From Paenibacillus sp. J5C2022 (lineage in GTDB: Bacteria; Bacillota; Bacilli; Paenibacillales; Paenibacillaceae): a DNA stretch of 64,000 nucleotides. The position numbers and the translations under genes are program-made. The notes under the pieces were generated by a model that was not told where the DNA came from, ran no database searches, and saw only the letters and a list, made by a program, of their open reading frames with translations. How positions within the stretch are numbered: the first letter of the stretch is position 1; every line of letters starts with the position of its first letter. The stretch lies in assembly GCF_025567625.1 (NCBI RefSeq), contig NZ_JAOQJC010000037.1:1-64000 (forward strand), written 5' to 3'. Below are positions 41,851 to 50,839 of the stretch, piece by piece.

Positions 41851-41891
41851 GAAGCCTCCTACCCGCTTGCAAGCGCGGATGTGGAGGCTTC
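41851..41891 (-). terminator. Terminator downstream of the CorA-like gene
   Basis: GAAGCCTCC (41851-41859) pairs with GGAGGCTTC (41883-41891), with an inner palindrome CGCTTGCAAGCG. On the minus strand CTTTACTT follows. Confidence 0.7.
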
Positions 41892-41925
41892 TTCAATTGC
41901 CGGACATAAGAATCGGAGAGGGGAG

Positions 41926-43113
41926 TTATCCTTTCCGGACAGCGTTCTTCCTTCTTGCTCGCGGTTGCAGCGGCTGCTCTCTGTTCCCGGCATCATTCGG
42001 CTTGGGCCGTTCGGCAACCGAGGGATGCCCCGGCTTGCCCGCATGACGGCGGGATCGGCTGACGCTTATGCCGGCTTCTTCGTAATCTGGAGCATCGGAA
42101 GGAATCGTCGAATGTCTCGACTGCTTCCGCTTGCGGTAGTGTAGAATATCGCCGGTCCACCCCTTCTTCCACAGCCACAAATACAGGCCTCCGGTAATGA
42201 CCGCGATGACGGCAATCATAAGGACGAAGCCCCAAGGCTTGTCTCTAAGCGGCAACCAGTGGAAATTGCTGCCCATCAGCGTTCCCGCTAACGTGCCAGG
42301 CAAGCACAGTACGGTGAATATGGTCAGTGTCCGAATAATATCATTGCCCTTGAAGCTGGACATAGCGTCATCCATGGAGATTAGCGTATCGATCTCCAGG
42401 GAGTAGTGCTTCAGTAAGGTATCTATACGATCCAGCTTATGCGTTATGCGCTGGAAGGCGTCTTTGGCAGTCAGTTCCTCCATGAACGCCTCCTTGGCGG
42501 CGCCGTGCACTTCTCTGACGGGAATGAACAGATGACTCCAATGCAGCAGGTCGTAACGTCTGTCGAAGATCGTATCGATCAAGCCGCTGCGATTGCGGTG
42601 ACGCATCGCCTTCTCCAGTTCGCCCAGCCGCCGTTCGAAGCCGTCCAGTCCGGCATGGAACGCTTCCAGAATAACGCCGATCATGATGAAGAAGGCTTCC
42701 GGCGCACTGCCGCATTGTTCGTACTTTTGGGTATGAAGAGGAGATTGCAGGCGCAGCGGCAGTCTCATATCGCCGTGCATCGTCACTAGCGTGGCTGCCG
42801 ACAGCCAGAAGTGGAAGGGCTGAATATCCGACTGTTCTTCCGATGCTTGTACCATTAATGTACCGCTGATGACCGCTCCTTCATCCGTTAAGGAATCAAC
42901 TGATATATGATTGCTGCTTCTTTCCTTCGCTTCTTCCAGCCAGGAAGAGCATGCCGGCAGCATACGCATTAATTCCAACATATCCGGTTCGGCATGTAGG
43001 GATGGGGTTCCGGCTGCGGTGTCCTGAATTTGCTGTTCTTTTTCCGGCTGCTTGGACAGCTGCAGAATATGCCAATCCCATTTTGCTGGATAGCGCAGCA
43101 TTCGATGAATCAT
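41926..43113 (-). CDS. CorA-family metal ion transporter-like protein with GSN in place of GMN
   Basis: 395 residues. A cytoplasmic N-terminal domain with long helices (residues 1-250) is followed by the two C-terminal spans of CorA (IIRTLTIFTVLCLPGTLAGT and GFVLMIAVIAVITGGLYLWL). The pore signature, normally GMN, reads MGSNFHW near residue 279. After the second span a basic, disordered tail of about 75 residues is added. ATG 43113 follows GGGAGGATGG. Likely a pentameric divalent-cation channel, but the altered signature may change selectivity or direction. Confidence 0.82.
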   Translation of the reverse strand: MIHRMLRYPAKWDWHILQLSKQPEKEQQIQDTAAGTPSLHAEPDMLELMRMLPACSSWLEEAKERSSNHISVDSLTDEGAVISGTLMVQASEEQSDIQPFHFWLSAATLVTMHGDMRLPLRLQSPLHTQKYEQCGSAPEAFFIMIGVILEAFHAGLDGFERRLGELEKAMRHRNRSGLIDTIFDRRYDLLHWSHLFIPVREVHGAAKEAFMEELTAKDAFQRITHKLDRIDTLLKHYSLEIDTLISMDDAMSSFKGNDIIRTLTIFTVLCLPGTLAGTLMGSNFHWLPLRDKPWGFVLMIAVIAVITGGLYLWLWKKGWTGDILHYRKRKQSRHSTIPSDAPDYEEAGISVSRSRRHAGKPGHPSVAERPKPNDAGNREQPLQPRARRKNAVRKG

Positions 43114-43322
43114 CGCTTGGCCATCCTCCCTTACGTCATCCATATTTTCACACATCTATCCCTCATCATAACCTGAACGGCAATGGAGTACAACCATCTA
43201 CCGCAATTCTGCCACAATCCGTCATGTATGGCCATTATTCGACAGGCATGATTGTTCCGGGGACTGTTAGGGCATACCAAGAGGGAGTGTCAGTTGACAA
43301 GCAAGAATGGAGGCGGCAGGCA

Positions 43323-43874
43323 ATGGCCAAAAAATTCGCTATCTTTCACAATCAGCAAGGGGTAATTGATGCAATCGAGCAATTGGAGCAAGCAGGCTTC
43401 TCGCCTGGGGAGATGAAGGTGCTGGCCAAGGATTGGGAGCATTCCCGGCGTATCGAGTCGGAGACGGATGTGCATGCGGATGAGATGAGAGAGCTGGAGC
43501 TGACGCAGGAGGCGACGGCTCCGTTCGGAGACAACCCTTCCACGAGAGTAGGTGTAGCAACGGCCGGGGCGATAAGCGTTGCCGGAATGGGAGGGTTCAC
43601 GACATTGGCCGGCGGTCTTCCGGTTGCGCTGGGGGCGGTAACGGGGGATTGGGATGAAGATCATCAGGCCGCCTATGCGAAGTCGGGTCTGGACAGCAAG
43701 GAGTCGGAGCTGTGCTCGCAGGCTGTCGAGAGCGGCTCTGTCATCTTGTATGTGGAGACGGACGAAAGCAAGGCATTGCTGGACAAGGATGGCGGACCCG
43801 ATCTGTCCAAGCTGGGCATTGCGGAAGCGGTCTTCCGCCGATGCGGCGCCGATCGTATCGTCGACGGCAGCTGA
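43323..43874 (+). CDS. General stress protein 17M-like (YflT domain) protein
   Basis: 183 residues. The N-terminal 100 residues match the YflT heat-stress domain (FAIFHNQQGVIDAIEQLEQ, GEMKVLAKDWEH), followed by a glycine-rich hydrophobic hairpin (GAISVAGMGGFTTLAGGL) and a short C-terminal domain with GSVILYVETDE. Function is unknown; B. subtilis relatives belong to the sigma-B stress regulon. GGAGGCGG precedes ATG 43323, which is favoured over the much longer upstream open frame. The 51-bp repeat array begins about 60 bp after its stop. Confidence 0.85.
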   Translation: MAKKFAIFHNQQGVIDAIEQLEQAGFSPGEMKVLAKDWEHSRRIESETDVHADEMRELELTQEATAPFGDNPSTRVGVATAGAISVAGMGGFTTLAGGLPVALGAVTGDWDEDHQAAYAKSGLDSKESELCSQAVESGSVILYVETDESKALLDKDGGPDLSKLGIAEAVFRRCGADRIVDGS

Positions 43875-43935
43875 TGCGACGCATCGCGCTGCATGGGCTT
43901 GAAAGCTACGAGCGTGCGACTGTTCACTTCCAGCG

Positions 43936-44415
43936 TATGCGGCATACACACTCGAGACGCGAGTACCAGCGTGCGCGCCCCGAGTGTATGCCACATACGC
44001 TGGAGCAGCGAAACGGCCAGTGTGCGTGCCCCGAGTGTATGCCACATACGCTGGAGCGGCGAAACGGCCTACGTGCGCGCCTCGAGTGTATGCCACATAC
44101 GCTGGAGCGGCGAAACGGCCTACGTGCGCGCCCCGAGTGTATGCCACATACGCTGGAGCAGCGAAACGGCCTACGTGCGCGCCCCGAGTGTATGCCACAT
44201 ACGCTGGAGCAGCGAAACGGCCTACGTGCGCGCCCCGAGTGTATGCCACATACGCTGGAGCGGCGAAACGGCCTACGTGCGCGCCCCGAGTGTATGCCAC
44301 ATACGCTGGAGCAGCGAAACGGCCTAAGTGCGCGCCCCGAGTGTATGCCACATACGCTGGAGCAGCGAAACGGCCTACGTGCGCGCCCCGAGTGTATGCC
44401 ACATACGCTGGAGTG
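43936..44415. repeat. Tandem array of 51-bp units with built-in hairpin
   Basis: About nine units of exactly 51 bp, e.g. starting GTGTATGCCACATACG at 43984, 44035 and onward; the first (43936) is degenerate. Each unit holds a hairpin AGTGTATG-CCA-CATACGCT (8-bp stem with one G-T). Because 51 is a multiple of three, frames stay open on both strands, giving several long but artificial open frames. It fills the 575-bp non-coding stretch 43875-44449 between the YflT-like gene and the convergent oxidoreductase gene. Confidence 0.93.
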
Positions 44416-44449
44416 GCGAGCGAGCCAATGAGTGTGCCACCTTCAAAGG

Positions 44450-45703
44450 TTAAGAGTTCGCAAGCGTCGTCCGCTTCAAGGAGAGGATGTTCAGAAGCAG
44501 CCGATCATCGTCGGTGCTGCTGCCTTGAATCAAGCCAAGCAGCAGGTGTGCTGCCACCATGCTGTAGACAGTGCCGTTGCCGCCGTAGCCCAGACTATAA
44601 TAGACATTCGGCCAGGCAGGGTCCTCCCCGATGAACGGCAGATTGTCCCGGGACTCCCCGAAGGTGGCATTCCACTCATACTCCGCTTCCAGCTTCAGCG
44701 CCGGGAACAAGGCTTGCAGCTGCTCCAGCAGCTTGCCGCTGCGGTTCGATTGGGTATGGCGGTTATGCGTAGGCCGCTCCTCCTCCTCGTCCAATCCTCC
44801 TAAGACGATACGATTGTCCAGTGTAGTGCGCAAGTACAAGTAGGGTCTGGCCGTCTCCCACAGCATATACTTACCGTGCCATGCCGCGAGATCCATCTCC
44901 GGCTGCACATTCGTTACGATCGCATAGGAGCGGTTCAAGGCGGCTTTGTTCAAGCGGCCGCGAAGCTCTTCCGGCTCGTATCCGACGGCATAGACGACAT
45001 GCTCCGCTTCAATTGGATGTCCTTCAGAGGAATGGAGCCGGTGGCTGCCGTCAGGCGAAGTATCGTGCCGCACGATATCGGTTCCCTCATATATGCGGAG
45101 CCCCTGGCGTACCGCGGAAGCCGCGAGCGTGTGGACGAACTGATAGGGATTCACCTCGGCGTCCCCATGCGTAACAATAGCGCCCGGCTTGCGGAAAGGG
45201 AAGCGGGCGGCGATGTCCTCCGGCTCCCAGTATTCCACGCGGAAGCCGCAAGCTGCCAATGCTTCGTATTCCCGCCTAAGCTTGGGAAGATCCTGCTCGC
45301 TCGACGCGAAATACAAGCTGGATCGCTTCCGAAAGCCTACATCGGCCGGCAAGCTATCCGCTGCTGCAGTGAGCTGGCCCACCGCATTCTCGCACCTTTT
45401 GTAGAACAGCTCCGCATCCGCTTCCCCGATCTGGCCGATCAGTTCGGAGAGCATGACATCGTTGCAGAACTGCAGCAAGCCTGTGTTCGCGGAAGTGCTT
45501 CCCCCGGCAATTTCTCCTCTTTCCACTACAATCGTATCCACGCCAGCCGATGACAGTACGAAACCGCATATAATGCCGGACATCCCTCCTCCGATGATGA
45601 CGGCCTTCGCTTTTGCGGACGAAGCAAGGGAGGGATAGCCGGGGACTTGCGCCAGTGTTGTCGGCCAATACAATCGGCCAGTGTGCAATTCTTTCATTTT
45701 CAT
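44450..45703 (-). CDS. FAD-dependent oxidoreductase (DAO family, YurR-like)
   Basis: 417 residues. The FAD-binding Rossmann motif is AVIIGGGMSGIICGFVL near residue 34-50, with the second-strand acidic residue in TIVVERGEIAGG; the C-terminal domain contains WNATFGESRDNLPFIGEDP and YYSLGYGGNGTVYS, typical of glycine/D-amino-acid oxidase-like enzymes. It probably oxidises an amine or amino acid. ATG 45703 is chosen over GTG 45709 because GGTCGGGGTG stands before it. It ends 25 bp downstream of the neighbouring AraC gene's stop in the same direction, so they may share transcription. Confidence 0.9.
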   Translation of the reverse strand: MKMKELHTGRLYWPTTLAQVPGYPSLASSAKAKAVIIGGGMSGIICGFVLSSAGVDTIVVERGEIAGGSTSANTGLLQFCNDVMLSELIGQIGEADAELFYKRCENAVGQLTAAADSLPADVGFRKRSSLYFASSEQDLPKLRREYEALAACGFRVEYWEPEDIAARFPFRKPGAIVTHGDAEVNPYQFVHTLAASAVRQGLRIYEGTDIVRHDTSPDGSHRLHSSEGHPIEAEHVVYAVGYEPEELRGRLNKAALNRSYAIVTNVQPEMDLAAWHGKYMLWETARPYLYLRTTLDNRIVLGGLDEEEERPTHNRHTQSNRSGKLLEQLQALFPALKLEAEYEWNATFGESRDNLPFIGEDPAWPNVYYSLGYGGNGTVYSMVAAHLLLGLIQGSSTDDDRLLLNILSLKRTTLANS

Positions 45704-45728
45704 CGTCACCCCGACCTCTAGTATGTCC

Positions 45729-46604
45729 TTAATCAGGGGTGTTTAGCATGTCTTGGCGGTAGGAAGTTGGCGATTGGCCGTGAATATTTCGGAACTGCTT
45801 GGAGAAGTACAAGGCGTCCTGAATGCCGACGGAGGCGGCGACCTGCTCAATCGTCAGCTCCGGACGCTCCCGCAGCATGTGCCTGGCTTTGTCGAGCCGG
45901 AGCCTGAGCAGGAACGTGACGGGGGACAAGCCTGTCTGGCGCTTGAACAAGCGCGACAGATAAGCGCGATTATAGCCCAGCGTCTCCGCCATCGCTTCAA
46001 TCGATACGGGATGTGTATATTGGGTGCTGAGATAATGGACGACTTGCTGGTAGAGGCGGTCGCTCTCCTTCTGCTTGGAGTGCCGTGCGGCGGGGCTGAC
46101 GGGGAGCAGCGCTTCGCTGTAGCTGGCGAGCAGCATATGAAGCGAACCCGTCGCTTGCAGGGAAGCCGACGGCCTGCCATGGCGAAACACTTCATAGATA
46201 CGATGGAATAGCAGGGCGGCCTTGCGGATGTCTGGCAAATATGCGATTTCCCGCTCAGGCGCGAAGCCCGCTTGCTGGAGCAAAAGAGGGATATGGTCCC
46301 CTCGGAACGCCACCCAGCGGTATCGCCATGGCGAAGCGCCGTCGGATTCATAGCTGATTAGCTGCTCCGGGCGGATAAGGAAAGTGTGTCCCGGTCCCAG
46401 CCTGTGCTGCTCGCCGCCTGCGGAGTAGGTACCGTGTCCGGACAGCACGATATGCATCAAGTAGAAGTCGTATACTTTCGGCCCCAGACGATGAGCTGGC
46501 TTGGTCTGGCTTTCCCCTGCGAACAGCACTTGCATGGGGACCGGCTCGGAATCGGTATCCGGTATGAACGGATTGGATGCGACTTTATAGTACTCCTGTT
46601 CCAT
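45729..46604 (-). CDS. AraC-family regulator with cupin-like sensor domain
   Basis: 291 residues. N-terminal AraC-type sugar-binding jelly roll (about 15-160; VYDFYLMHIVLSGHGTYSA, HTFLIRPEQLISYESDG) and C-terminal double helix-turn-helix (SIEAMAETLGYNRAYLSRLF, then ASVGIQDALYFSKQFRNIHG). No membrane span. It is divergent from galK with 182 bp between, where a direct repeat typical of AraC half-sites is found, so galactose or a related sugar is the probable ligand and galKET the probable target (inference). ATG 46604 follows GCAGGTG; ATG 46622 is an alternative. Confidence 0.9.
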   Translation of the reverse strand: MEQEYYKVASNPFIPDTDSEPVPMQVLFAGESQTKPAHRLGPKVYDFYLMHIVLSGHGTYSAGGEQHRLGPGHTFLIRPEQLISYESDGASPWRYRWVAFRGDHIPLLLQQAGFAPEREIAYLPDIRKAALLFHRIYEVFRHGRPSASLQATGSLHMLLASYSEALLPVSPAARHSKQKESDRLYQQVVHYLSTQYTHPVSIEAMAETLGYNRAYLSRLFKRQTGLSPVTFLLRLRLDKARHMLRERPELTIEQVAASVGIQDALYFSKQFRNIHGQSPTSYRQDMLNTPD

Positions 46605-46685
46605 GGTTTCACCTGCTTCCATCCCAAGAATGGCTCTCTGGTCTTATTCCCTTCATCATAGCATGTGCATCCCGAGAAGGAAAAG

Positions 46686-46759
46686 TCACATAAATCCATA
46701 TGCAATTCACATGCCGCCATTTCGCTTCTCCACTCTATGATCTATACTGGAGCTATACT
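46686..46759 (+). promoter_or_regulatory. Candidate AraC half-sites and promoter of galKET
   Basis: TCACAT is repeated in direct orientation at 46686-46691 and 46707-46712, 21 bp apart, the two-turn spacing of AraC-type half-sites. A -10-like TATACT lies at 46754-46759 with only a poor -35 (CACTCT, 46731-46736), as expected of an activator-dependent promoter. Confidence 0.5.
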
Positions 46760-46786
46760 ATTTGACGAAAAGGAATGTGATCGACG

Positions 46787-47959
46787 ATGGCGAATTTGAA
46801 TGCGTTGAAGAAGCAATTTATCGATTTGTACGGCGGTGACGAGCAAGGAATCTCTGTATTCCACGCACCGGGCAGAGTGAATCTGATCGGCGAGCATACC
46901 GATTACAATGGCGGCTACGTGTTCCCGGCGGCGCTCACCTTCGGCACGACGCTGCTCATTCGCAAGCGGGAGGATAATGGGCTGGGTCTTGCATCCACCA
47001 ATTTCCCCGACAGCAAGACGCTGTCTATAGAAGCGGTTCAGTACGATGAAGCGGACGACTGGATGAATTATCCGAAGGGGATCGTGAACGAGCTGCACGA
47101 TGAAGGCATCGTCTTTACAAGCGGTTACGACCTGCTCTACCACGGCGAAATCCCGAACGGAGCAGGCTTGTCCTCGTCGGCCTCGATCGAGGTCGTTACC
47201 GCCTATGCGTTGCTTTCCTTGGAGAAGCAGCCGCTGGATACAGTGAAGATCGCCTTGCTGGCCCAGAAGTCGGAGAATGAGTTCAATGGCGTGAAATGCG
47301 GCATTATGGATCAGTTCGCCGTTGCGAACGGCAAGAAGGATCACGCCATCCTGCTCATGTGCGATACGCTGGCCTATGAGCTGGTGCCGTTCAATTCGGG
47401 CAGCTACAAGCTGATTATCGGCAATACGAACAAGCGCCGCGGTCTGGTCGATTCCAAGTACAACGAGCGTCGAAGCCAGTGCGAGCTGGCCGTTGACGAG
47501 CTCCGCGAGGCGTATCCGAAGCTTAAGCTGCTGGGTGAGCTGAACGTAGAGCAGTTCAATGCCGCGAAGCACCACATCGCGGATGAGGTCGTGCGCAACC
47601 GGGCACAGCATGTCGTGGAGGAGATTGACCGTGTGCTGCAATCGATCGAAGCCTTGAGGAACAACGACCTGGAACGCTTCGGAGCGCTGATGAACGGCTC
47701 ACACGACTCCTTGCGCGACCTGTATGAGGTGACGGGGGCGGAGCTGGATGCAATGGTGGATGCTGCGCGCGAAGTGGAAGGCGTGCTGGGCTCCCGGATG
47801 ACGGGTGCGGGCTTCGGCGGCTGCACCGTCTCCCTTGTCCATGAGGACAGCGTAGAGGCATTCATTGCAGAGGTTGGTCAGCGCTATATGGAAGCTACGG
47901 GACTTACGGCCGACTTCTATGTGTGCAGCATCGGCAACGGCGTAGAGCAGCTGCAATAG
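46787..47959 (+). CDS. galK: Galactokinase
   Basis: Phosphorylates galactose to galactose-1-P, first step of the Leloir pathway. 390 residues, full length. Signature GRVNLIGEHTDYNGGYVFP is at residues 27-45, the GHMP phosphate loop IPNGAGLSSSAS near 123, and GAGFGGCTVSLV near the C-terminus. AAAGGA precedes ATG 46787 by a rather long spacer. First gene of the galKET operon. Confidence 0.97.
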   Translation: MANLNALKKQFIDLYGGDEQGISVFHAPGRVNLIGEHTDYNGGYVFPAALTFGTTLLIRKREDNGLGLASTNFPDSKTLSIEAVQYDEADDWMNYPKGIVNELHDEGIVFTSGYDLLYHGEIPNGAGLSSSASIEVVTAYALLSLEKQPLDTVKIALLAQKSENEFNGVKCGIMDQFAVANGKKDHAILLMCDTLAYELVPFNSGSYKLIIGNTNKRRGLVDSKYNERRSQCELAVDELREAYPKLKLLGELNVEQFNAAKHHIADEVVRNRAQHVVEEIDRVLQSIEALRNNDLERFGALMNGSHDSLRDLYEVTGAELDAMVDAAREVEGVLGSRMTGAGFGGCTVSLVHEDSVEAFIAEVGQRYMEATGLTADFYVCSIGNGVEQLQ

Positions 47960-48034
47960 ATTGTGCAATCATCCAGTGCGATAAGTGGCGGTTAACGCAA
48001 TTTTCATCCAAGCATAGAGAGGGGAACGAGGAAA

Positions 48035-49021
48035 ATGGCGGTATTGGTAACAGGAGGAGCGGGGTATATCGGCTCCCATACGGTAGCGGCGCTCAAGGAG
48101 CGCGGAGAAGAGATTATCATTGTGGACAATATGCAGCAAGGGCATCGGGAGGCGCTCTTGGCCGGCAAGCTGTACGAGGGGGACTTGCGCGACGGTGACT
48201 TCATGGACGCCGTATTCGGTGAGAATCGCATCGACGCCGTTATCCACTTCGCAGCCAACTCTCTGGTAGGAGAGAGCATGAAGGAGCCGGGCAAGTACTA
48301 TCATAACAACGTCTACGGGACATTGTGCCTGCTGGAGAAGATGAAGCAATACAACGTGGGCAGTATCGTCTTCTCCTCCACGGCGGCAACCTATGGCGAG
48401 CCGGAGAACGTGCCGATCGACGAGTACGACCGCACACTTCCGACGAACGCTTACGGCGAGACGAAGCTGGCTATGGAAAAAATGATGAAGTGGTACGATG
48501 TCGCGCATGGCATCAAGTATATATCGCTGCGCTACTTCAACGCCGCAGGCGCGCATAACAGCGGGGCAATCGGGGAAGATCACAGCCCGGAGACGCATCT
48601 GATCCCGATCGTGCTGGAGGCTGCGCTGGGCAAGCGCCCTCATATCTCTGTATTCGGCGAAGACTATGATACTCCCGACGGCACATGCATTCGCGACTAT
48701 ATCCATGTAAGCGATCTGGCCGACGCTCATGTGCTCGCGGTGGAGCGGCTGCGCGGCGGTGCGGACAGTTCCGTCTACAACCTGGGCAACGGCAAAGGCT
48801 TCTCTGTGAAGGAGGTCATCGACATTGCCCGTTCCGTGACCGGACGAGACATTCCGGCCGTCATGGAGCCGCGCCGCGCGGGAGATCCCGCGGTGCTGGT
48901 CGCATCTTCCGAGCGCGCTCGCAAGGAGCTGGGCTGGAACCCAAGCCGCAATACGCTGGAGCAAATTATCGCGAGCGCATGGCAATGGCATAGCGCGCAT
49001 CCCGAAGGCTACAGGAAATAA
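48035..49021 (+). CDS. galE: UDP-glucose 4-epimerase
   Basis: Interconverts UDP-galactose and UDP-glucose. 328 residues. NAD-binding TGGAGYIGSHTV is at the N-terminus; the catalytic Ser-Ala-Ala-Thr-Tyr stretch appears as FSSTAATYGEP and the Tyr-x3-Lys pair as YGETKLAMEK. GCIRDYIHV-like stretch TCIRDYIHVSDLADAH near residue 211 is typical. GAGGGGAACGAGG precedes ATG 48035. Middle gene of the gal operon. Confidence 0.97.
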   Translation: MAVLVTGGAGYIGSHTVAALKERGEEIIIVDNMQQGHREALLAGKLYEGDLRDGDFMDAVFGENRIDAVIHFAANSLVGESMKEPGKYYHNNVYGTLCLLEKMKQYNVGSIVFSSTAATYGEPENVPIDEYDRTLPTNAYGETKLAMEKMMKWYDVAHGIKYISLRYFNAAGAHNSGAIGEDHSPETHLIPIVLEAALGKRPHISVFGEDYDTPDGTCIRDYIHVSDLADAHVLAVERLRGGADSSVYNLGNGKGFSVKEVIDIARSVTGRDIPAVMEPRRAGDPAVLVASSERARKELGWNPSRNTLEQIIASAWQWHSAHPEGYRK

Positions 49022-49057
49022 GCGGGAAGCGGAGCACGGAAGAAGGAGCGAGAGGAG

Positions 49058-50671
49058 ATGCAACAGATGCAAGAGATAACAAGCGAAGTCCGTACGATTC
49101 CTTCCGCGCCGGAAGCGCAGCTGCTGATCGAGAGGCTGCTTCAATTCGCGCAACAGAGAGAGCTGCTTCATGAGCTGGATGTCAGCTTCGCCCGCAATGC
49201 GCTGCTGGACTTGTTCCGGTTCACGGAGCCGCATGGGGGAGACGTGCCGAACGAGGAGCTGGATAGCGCAGGAGAGCTGCTGGAAGCGCTGCTGGATTAC
49301 GGCTGCTCCATCGGACTCATTCCGGACGATACGACGACGCAGCGCGATCTGCTGGATGCCCGTCTGATGGGGCTGCTGATGCCGCGGCCGGCGGAGACGG
49401 TCCGAGCATTCCACGACACGGCTGCCAGCGATGGCATCGCCGCGGCGACGAGCGCCTTCTATCGCGCCAATATCGATAGCAATTATATCCGCATGGACCG
49501 GATTCGGAAGAATAAATATTGGCTTCACGACACCCCTTACGGGAAGCTGGAGATGACGATCAATCTGTCCAAGCCGGAGAAGGACCCCAGGGAGATTGCC
49601 CGGCTGAAGAGTATGCCGCAGGCGCATTATCCGAAGTGTCTGCTGTGTGCGGACAATGTCGGCTATGCGGGGCGCGCGGATCACCCCGCCCGCCAGAATT
49701 TGAGGGTTATCCCGATGAAGCTTCAGGGAGAGCAGTGGTTATTCCAATACTCGCCTTATGTGTACTACAACGAGCACAGCATCGTGTTCAAGGGCGAGCA
49801 TGAGCCGATGGTCGTCTCCCATGCTTCATTCCTGCGGCTGCTGGACTTCGTGGAGCAATTCCCGCATTACTTCATCGGCTCCAATGCGGATCTGCCGATC
49901 GTCGGCGGCTCCATCCTGAGCCATGACCACTTCCAGGCGGGGCGGCACGTCTTCCCGATGGAGGAAGCGGCCGTGGAGGAGGCGTACCGCTGGAGCGGCG
50001 AGCTTGCTGGGGTACGGGCGGGTATCGTCAAGTGGCCGATGTCCGTCATCCGCTTGAACGGAACGTCGAAGACGGCCGTGCATGAGGCGGCATGCCGCCT
50101 ACTGGATGCGTGGCGGGCATACAGCGATCCTGCGGCCGACATTCTGGCCTATACGGAGCAATCGGATGGAACGCGCACGCCGCACAATACGATTACTCCG
50201 ATTGCCCGCTTGCGTGAAGACGGCGAATATGAGCTTGATCTGGTGCTGCGCAACAACCGTACCAGCGAAGAGCATCCCGATGGCATATTCCATCCCCATG
50301 CGGAGCTGCATCATATTAAGAAAGAGAATATCGGCTTGATCGAAGTGATGGGGCTGGCCGTATTGCCGGGCAGGCTGAAGGATGAGCTGGAAGCGGTCGC
50401 GGCATTGCTGACCGAGGCGGGCGGCACGGGGGCGAAGAGGCTGGAGGATTCCGTACATCCGCTTCACAACCACGCCGATTGGACGAAGGAGCTGATCCGG
50501 AGACATGGTGCCGGCATAAGTCTGGAGCAGGCAAGAGACATCGTACGCGCAGAGACGGGAGACAAGTTCCTGCAAGTGCTGATGGATGCCGGCGTGTATA
50601 AGCGCTCGTCCGAAGGGATGGAGGGCTTCCGCCGCTTCCTGTCCGCCATCTCCTTGGCCCCGATATCATAA
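49058..50671 (+). CDS. galT: UDP-glucose-hexose-1-phosphate uridylyltransferase, Firmicutes type
   Basis: Exchanges the hexose-1-P between UDP-glucose and galactose. 537 residues, the long two-domain form of Firmicutes rather than the 350-residue E. coli form. Visible family stretches are YPKCLLCADNVGYAGRADHP (zinc/binding Cys), YYNEHSIVFKGEHEPM, and the catalytic-type GGSILSHDHFQAGRH with the His-x-His motif. GGAGCGAGAGGAG precedes ATG 49058, 37 bp after galE. A terminator closes the operon. Confidence 0.96.
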   Translation: MQQMQEITSEVRTIPSAPEAQLLIERLLQFAQQRELLHELDVSFARNALLDLFRFTEPHGGDVPNEELDSAGELLEALLDYGCSIGLIPDDTTTQRDLLDARLMGLLMPRPAETVRAFHDTAASDGIAAATSAFYRANIDSNYIRMDRIRKNKYWLHDTPYGKLEMTINLSKPEKDPREIARLKSMPQAHYPKCLLCADNVGYAGRADHPARQNLRVIPMKLQGEQWLFQYSPYVYYNEHSIVFKGEHEPMVVSHASFLRLLDFVEQFPHYFIGSNADLPIVGGSILSHDHFQAGRHVFPMEEAAVEEAYRWSGELAGVRAGIVKWPMSVIRLNGTSKTAVHEAACRLLDAWRAYSDPAADILAYTEQSDGTRTPHNTITPIARLREDGEYELDLVLRNNRTSEEHPDGIFHPHAELHHIKKENIGLIEVMGLAVLPGRLKDELEAVAALLTEAGGTGAKRLEDSVHPLHNHADWTKELIRRHGAGISLEQARDIVRAETGDKFLQVLMDAGVYKRSSEGMEGFRRFLSAISLAPIS

Positions 50672-50691
50672 TGCTGTAGTGCCGACTGTAA

Positions 50692-50756
50692 GAGCCTCCT
50701 ATTCCCACAGGTGTAATTGGATTAGTTTCTGTGAGAAAAAGGAGGTTCTTTATTGT
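50692..50756 (+). terminator. Terminator of galKET
   Basis: GAGCCTCCT (50692-50700) pairs with AGGAGGTTC (50740-50748, one G-T), with inner CACAG/CTGTG; TTTATTGTGTTT follows. Confidence 0.85.
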
Positions 50757-50839
50757 GTTTCAGTAAAAGTTATGGTATTTTTTATATAATATTTATTGAA
50801 TTTATATATTTTTTTTAATTTTTATATGGAGGGGTCAGT

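Noticed and set aside
42951..43322. N-terminal extension of the YflT-like protein
   Set aside because: The extension overlaps the CorA-like gene antisense, and a good ribosome-binding site precedes ATG 43323.
43290..44402. 370-residue minus-strand frame and several plus-strand frames of 120-240 residues
   Set aside because: They are driven by the 51-bp repeat, whose length is a multiple of three; no ribosome-binding site or non-repetitive domain supports them, and the minus frame overlaps the YflT-like gene antisense.
47969..49684. 571-residue minus-strand frame
   Set aside because: Antisense shadow of galE and galT, which carry clear family motifs on the plus strand.
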